In this document: positions 61,395 to 64,000 of the stretch, in pieces | Layout of the letters: the number at the start of each line of letters is the position of its first letter | How positions within the stretch are numbered: the stretch's first letter is position 1 | Assembly (NCBI RefSeq): GCF_030811595.1 | Contig: NZ_JAUSRB010000001.1 | Location: 1,426,001-1,490,000 of the forward strand | DNA from: Streptosporangium brasiliense | GTDB taxonomy: Bacteria > Actinomycetota > Actinomycetes > Streptosporangiales > Streptosporangiaceae | DNA: 64,000 nt | Direction: 5' to 3' | Made by a program: the position numbers and the translations under genes | The notes under the pieces: model-generated | Seen by the model: only the letters and a program-made list of their open reading frames with translations | What the model was told of the DNA's origin: nothing | Databases searched by the model: none

Positions 61395-63008
61395 GTGACG
61401 GTCTTGACGAGGACGCGGGGCTCCGCCCTCCTCCTGGCGACGATGCTCGCGGTGAGCGCGTGCGGCGGATCCCCGGCCCCGGGCGCCGGTGGGCAGCAGG
61501 GCGCGAAGGAGTTCTCCGTCGGGCTGACGGAGCCGGACCACCTCACCCCCGGCAACACCTCCAGCAGCTACTCGATCACCGTGCTGCAGGCGCTGTTCGA
61601 CCTGCCGGTGTTCATCGACGCCAAGGGGCAGCCGCAGATGCGGGCCGCCGAGTCGGTGACCAGCGAGGACCAGAAGGTCTGGACGATCAAGCTCAAGCCG
61701 GGGCAGAAGTTCCACAACGGCGAGCCGGTGACCGCCGAGAGCTTCGCCGACGCGTGGAACGCCGCGGCCTACGGTCCCAACGCGTGGACCAACAACTACT
61801 ACTTCGAGAACATCGAGGGCTACGACAAGCTGAACCCCGAGACCCCCGAGGGGTCGGAGGAGGCGCCCAAGCCCACGACCGACAAGCTGAGCGGGCTGAA
61901 GGTCGTGGACGCCACCACCCTTGAGGTGACGCTGACCGCGCCGTTCAGCCAGTTCCCGATCACGCTGGCCTACACCGGCTTCGCCCCGATGCCCAAGGCC
62001 GCCTTCGCCGACCTCAAGGCCTACGACGCCAAGCCGATCGGCAACGGCCCCTTCGCGCTGGACGGCGAGTGGGTGCACAACCAGAAGATCAGGGTGAAGA
62101 AGTTCGACGGCTACGCCGGGCCCCGTCCCGCCAAGTCCGCCGCGGTCAACTTCAAGATCTACGAGAGCCGTGACACCGCCTACGTGGACCTGCGGGCCGG
62201 CAAGGTGGACCTGATCCAGACGATCCCGCCGGCGAGCACGTCGGAGGCCAAGCGGCTGCTCGGCGACCGGTTCGTGCCCACGCCGAGCGGGACCATGGAC
62301 TACCTGGGCTTCCCGGTCTACGACAAGCGCTTCCAGAGCGCCGACCTGCGCAAGGCCGTCTCGATGGCCATCGACCGCCAGGCGATCGTGGACGCGGTCT
62401 TCAACGGCGCCTTCAAGCCGATGGGCTCGCTGGTGGCGCCCCTGGTGCCGGGCTACCGGGAGAACGCCTGCGGCGAGCCGTGCGTCTTCGACAAGGCGAA
62501 GGCCAAGGCGCTGTTCGACAAGGCCGGCGGGTTCAGCGGCACGATGAACCTCTACTTCTCCAACGCCGACCCCAGCTACGAGCAGTGGATGACCGCGGTG
62601 GCCAACCAGCTCAAGGACAACCTCGGGATCGCCGACATCCAGTTCCGCAAGATCCCGGCGGCCGACTACCTGTCCACGCTCCGCGCGCACAAGCAGGACG
62701 GGCCGTACCGCAACAACTGGGTGATGGACTACCCGAGCCCGCAGAACTACCTGCAGCCGATGTGGGGCACGGGCAACCGGATGGGCTGGGAGAGCAAGGA
62801 GTTCAACGACCTGCTCGACCAGGCCAACTCCGCCGCCAGCATGGAGGCCAGCATCCCGCTCTACCAGAAGGCCGAGGACCTGGCGCTCAGCGAGATGCCG
62901 ATGGCCCCGCTGTGGAACTGGCAGGACCAGGCCGGATACTCCGACAAGATCAGTGACGTCCGGATCGACGCCTACAGCCCGAACCTCGACACGATCACGG
63001 TGAAGTAG
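61395..63008 (+). CDS. Peptide/oligopeptide-binding lipoprotein (SBP family 5)
   Basis: 537 residues from GTG 61395 behind GGAGG at six bases; the longer open frame crosses the LuxR promoter. Lipobox VSAC (Cys23). The rest is a family 5 solute-binding protein (LTAPFSQFPITLAYTGFAPM; AVSMAIDRQAIVDAVFNGAF; MPMAPLWNWQDQ). It captures peptides or other solutes outside the membrane for the Dpp/Opp permeases downstream. Confidence 0.93.
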   Translation: MTVLTRTRGSALLLATMLAVSACGGSPAPGAGGQQGAKEFSVGLTEPDHLTPGNTSSSYSITVLQALFDLPVFIDAKGQPQMRAAESVTSEDQKVWTIKLKPGQKFHNGEPVTAESFADAWNAAAYGPNAWTNNYYFENIEGYDKLNPETPEGSEEAPKPTTDKLSGLKVVDATTLEVTLTAPFSQFPITLAYTGFAPMPKAAFADLKAYDAKPIGNGPFALDGEWVHNQKIRVKKFDGYAGPRPAKSAAVNFKIYESRDTAYVDLRAGKVDLIQTIPPASTSEAKRLLGDRFVPTPSGTMDYLGFPVYDKRFQSADLRKAVSMAIDRQAIVDAVFNGAFKPMGSLVAPLVPGYRENACGEPCVFDKAKAKALFDKAGGFSGTMNLYFSNADPSYEQWMTAVANQLKDNLGIADIQFRKIPAADYLSTLRAHKQDGPYRNNWVMDYPSPQNYLQPMWGTGNRMGWESKEFNDLLDQANSAASMEASIPLYQKAEDLALSEMPMAPLWNWQDQAGYSDKISDVRIDAYSPNLDTITVK

Positions 63009-63073
63009 TTGATCAACGAGGCACACGTGACCCCGGGGCGCGCCGCCCCGGGGTCTCCCCGTGAGGCGGGGAC

Positions 63074-63997
63074 GTGAAATACGCGGTCCAGCGGCTGCTC
63101 CAGGCCGTCCCGGTCTTCTTCGTCACCACGTTCCTGATCTACGCGATGGTCTTCGCCCTGCCGGGCGACCCGATCGTGGCGCTGGCGGGGGACAAGCCCC
63201 TGCCCGACGAGGTCCTCCACACGCTCCGGGAGCGCTACCACCTCAACGACCCGCTGATCGTCCAGTACGGCATCTACATGCTGAACGCCGTCCAGGGCGA
63301 CCTGGGGGAGACCTTCACCGGGCAGCCGGTCAGCGAGCTGCTCCAGGGACGCTGGGCGGTGACCGCCCAGCTCGCCGTCACCGCCTGGATCTTCGAGCTG
63401 GTGGTCGGCATCGGCCTCGGCGTGATCGCCGGGCTGCGCCGCGGCGGGATCGCCGACACCGCGGTGCTGGCCGGGACCACCTTCGTCATCGCGGTCCCGG
63501 TCTTCGTCGTCGGCTACACCGCGCAGATCATGCTGGGCCTGAACCTCGCGCTGTTCCCGACCGCGGGCGTGGACGAGGGATGGCCGGTCAGCTACCTGCT
63601 GCCCGGCATGGTGCTGGGCTCCTTCGGCCTGGCCTACGTGGCGCGGCTGACCCGTACCAGCCTGATCGAGAACATGCGGGCCGACTACGTCCGCACGGCC
63701 CGCGCCAAGGGGCTGCGCCGCAGGCGGGTGATCGGCAGGCACGCGCTGCGCAACTCGCTGATCCCGGTGGTCACCTTCCTCGGAGTGGACTTCGGCAACC
63801 TGATGGCCGGCGCGGTGGTCACCGAGGGCATCTTCAACCTGCCGGGCATCGGCCAGCAGGTCTTCCAGTCCATCCAGCTCCAGGAGGGCCCCGTCGTCGT
63901 GGGCATCGTCACCGTGCTCGTGATGATCTTCATCCTGGTCAACCTGCTCGTCGACCTCCTGTACGGCGTGCTGGACCCGAGGATCCGCCGTGGTTGA
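63074..63997 (+). CDS. Dipeptide/oligopeptide ABC transporter permease (DppB type)
   Basis: 307 residues, six membrane helices. N-terminus KYAVQRLLQAVPVFFVTTFL and the EAA loop YVRTARAKGLRRRRVIGRHA are DppB marks. It forms the channel with the DppC protein whose gene begins at the window edge. Its GTG-type start follows a GAGGCGGGGAC sequence 65 bp after the binding-protein stop. Confidence 0.94.
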   Translation: MKYAVQRLLQAVPVFFVTTFLIYAMVFALPGDPIVALAGDKPLPDEVLHTLRERYHLNDPLIVQYGIYMLNAVQGDLGETFTGQPVSELLQGRWAVTAQLAVTAWIFELVVGIGLGVIAGLRRGGIADTAVLAGTTFVIAVPVFVVGYTAQIMLGLNLALFPTAGVDEGWPVSYLLPGMVLGSFGLAYVARLTRTSLIENMRADYVRTARAKGLRRRRVIGRHALRNSLIPVVTFLGVDFGNLMAGAVVTEGIFNLPGIGQQVFQSIQLQEGPVVVGIVTVLVMIFILVNLLVDLLYGVLDPRIRRG

Positions 63998-64000
63998 GAT
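63990..64000 (+). CDS. Start of a second permease gene (DppC type), cut by the window
   Basis: GTG at 63990 overlaps the DppB stop by 8 nt. Only three codons and two bases are present; identity is inferred from operon convention. Confidence 0.45.

Overview
The window is about 70 percent GC, with strong third-position GC bias and many GTG starts. It carries actinobacterial hallmarks: GAF-ANTAR protein, HxlR and MarR regulators, DUF1206 protein, an AftB-like GT-C glycosyltransferase, monofunctional proline dehydrogenase plus P5C dehydrogenase, and SigB/SigF-type stress signalling. It fits a chromosomal segment of a filamentous actinomycete, plausibly of the Streptosporangiaceae type (Streptosporangium, Nonomuraea and relatives). 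That placement is inferred from gene content only. No phage, transposase, integrase or CRISPR array was seen.

Layout. 1-4100: the end of a membrane protein, a secreted member of the neutral zinc metallopeptidase family that has lost its HEXXH motif, and a PTS-type dihydroxyacetone kinase operon (dhaK-dhaL-dhaM). 4178-10870: one giant gene for a 2230-residue STAND protein with a DUF4062 (TIR-like) head, a NACHT NTPase and about 42 HEAT-like repeats, the best candidate for a novel (probably anti-phage or conflict) system. 11016-13441: a translationally coupled cyclase and ThDP enzyme of unknown pathway. 13589-18815: acyltransferase, MarR regulator with divergent dienelactone hydrolase, serine hydrolase, and a secreted Pro/Thr-rich protein. 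19041-24217: an iron-siderophore ABC importer behind a DmdR/IdeR-type iron box, next to an AraC regulator.

24384-32365: single genes (SnoaL-like, GT2, SpoIIE-type phosphatase, DUF2071, hemerythrin, NUDIX, AftB-like GT-C) and a decaying patch with two truncated genes. 32811-36524: proline degradation operon with a divergent PucR-type regulator. 39351-44190: a partner-switching cluster (PAS-GAF-PP2C protein with altered metal ligands, GAF-ANTAR, STAS anti-anti-sigma, sigma factor, HATPase anti-sigma) followed by a type II NADH dehydrogenase. 45855-49083: small membrane or stress-type proteins, an HTH protein, tRNA-Pro(GGG), and a small secreted protein. 49260-54482: HxlR/MFS pair, a discoidin-domain remnant, a secreted Asn-Gly-repeat protein, a dehalogenase-type HAD and small hypotheticals. 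54624-64000: MFS_3 exporter, polysaccharide pyruvyl transferase, Ppx/GppA, DUF1206, another HATPase, a LuxR regulator, and the first genes of a Dpp/Opp-type peptide ABC importer that runs off the end.

A recurring feature is short tandem duplication in the few dozen bases at the ends of genes, often including the stop codon (near 4178, 14341, 37632, 39351, 42053, 45581 and 47690).
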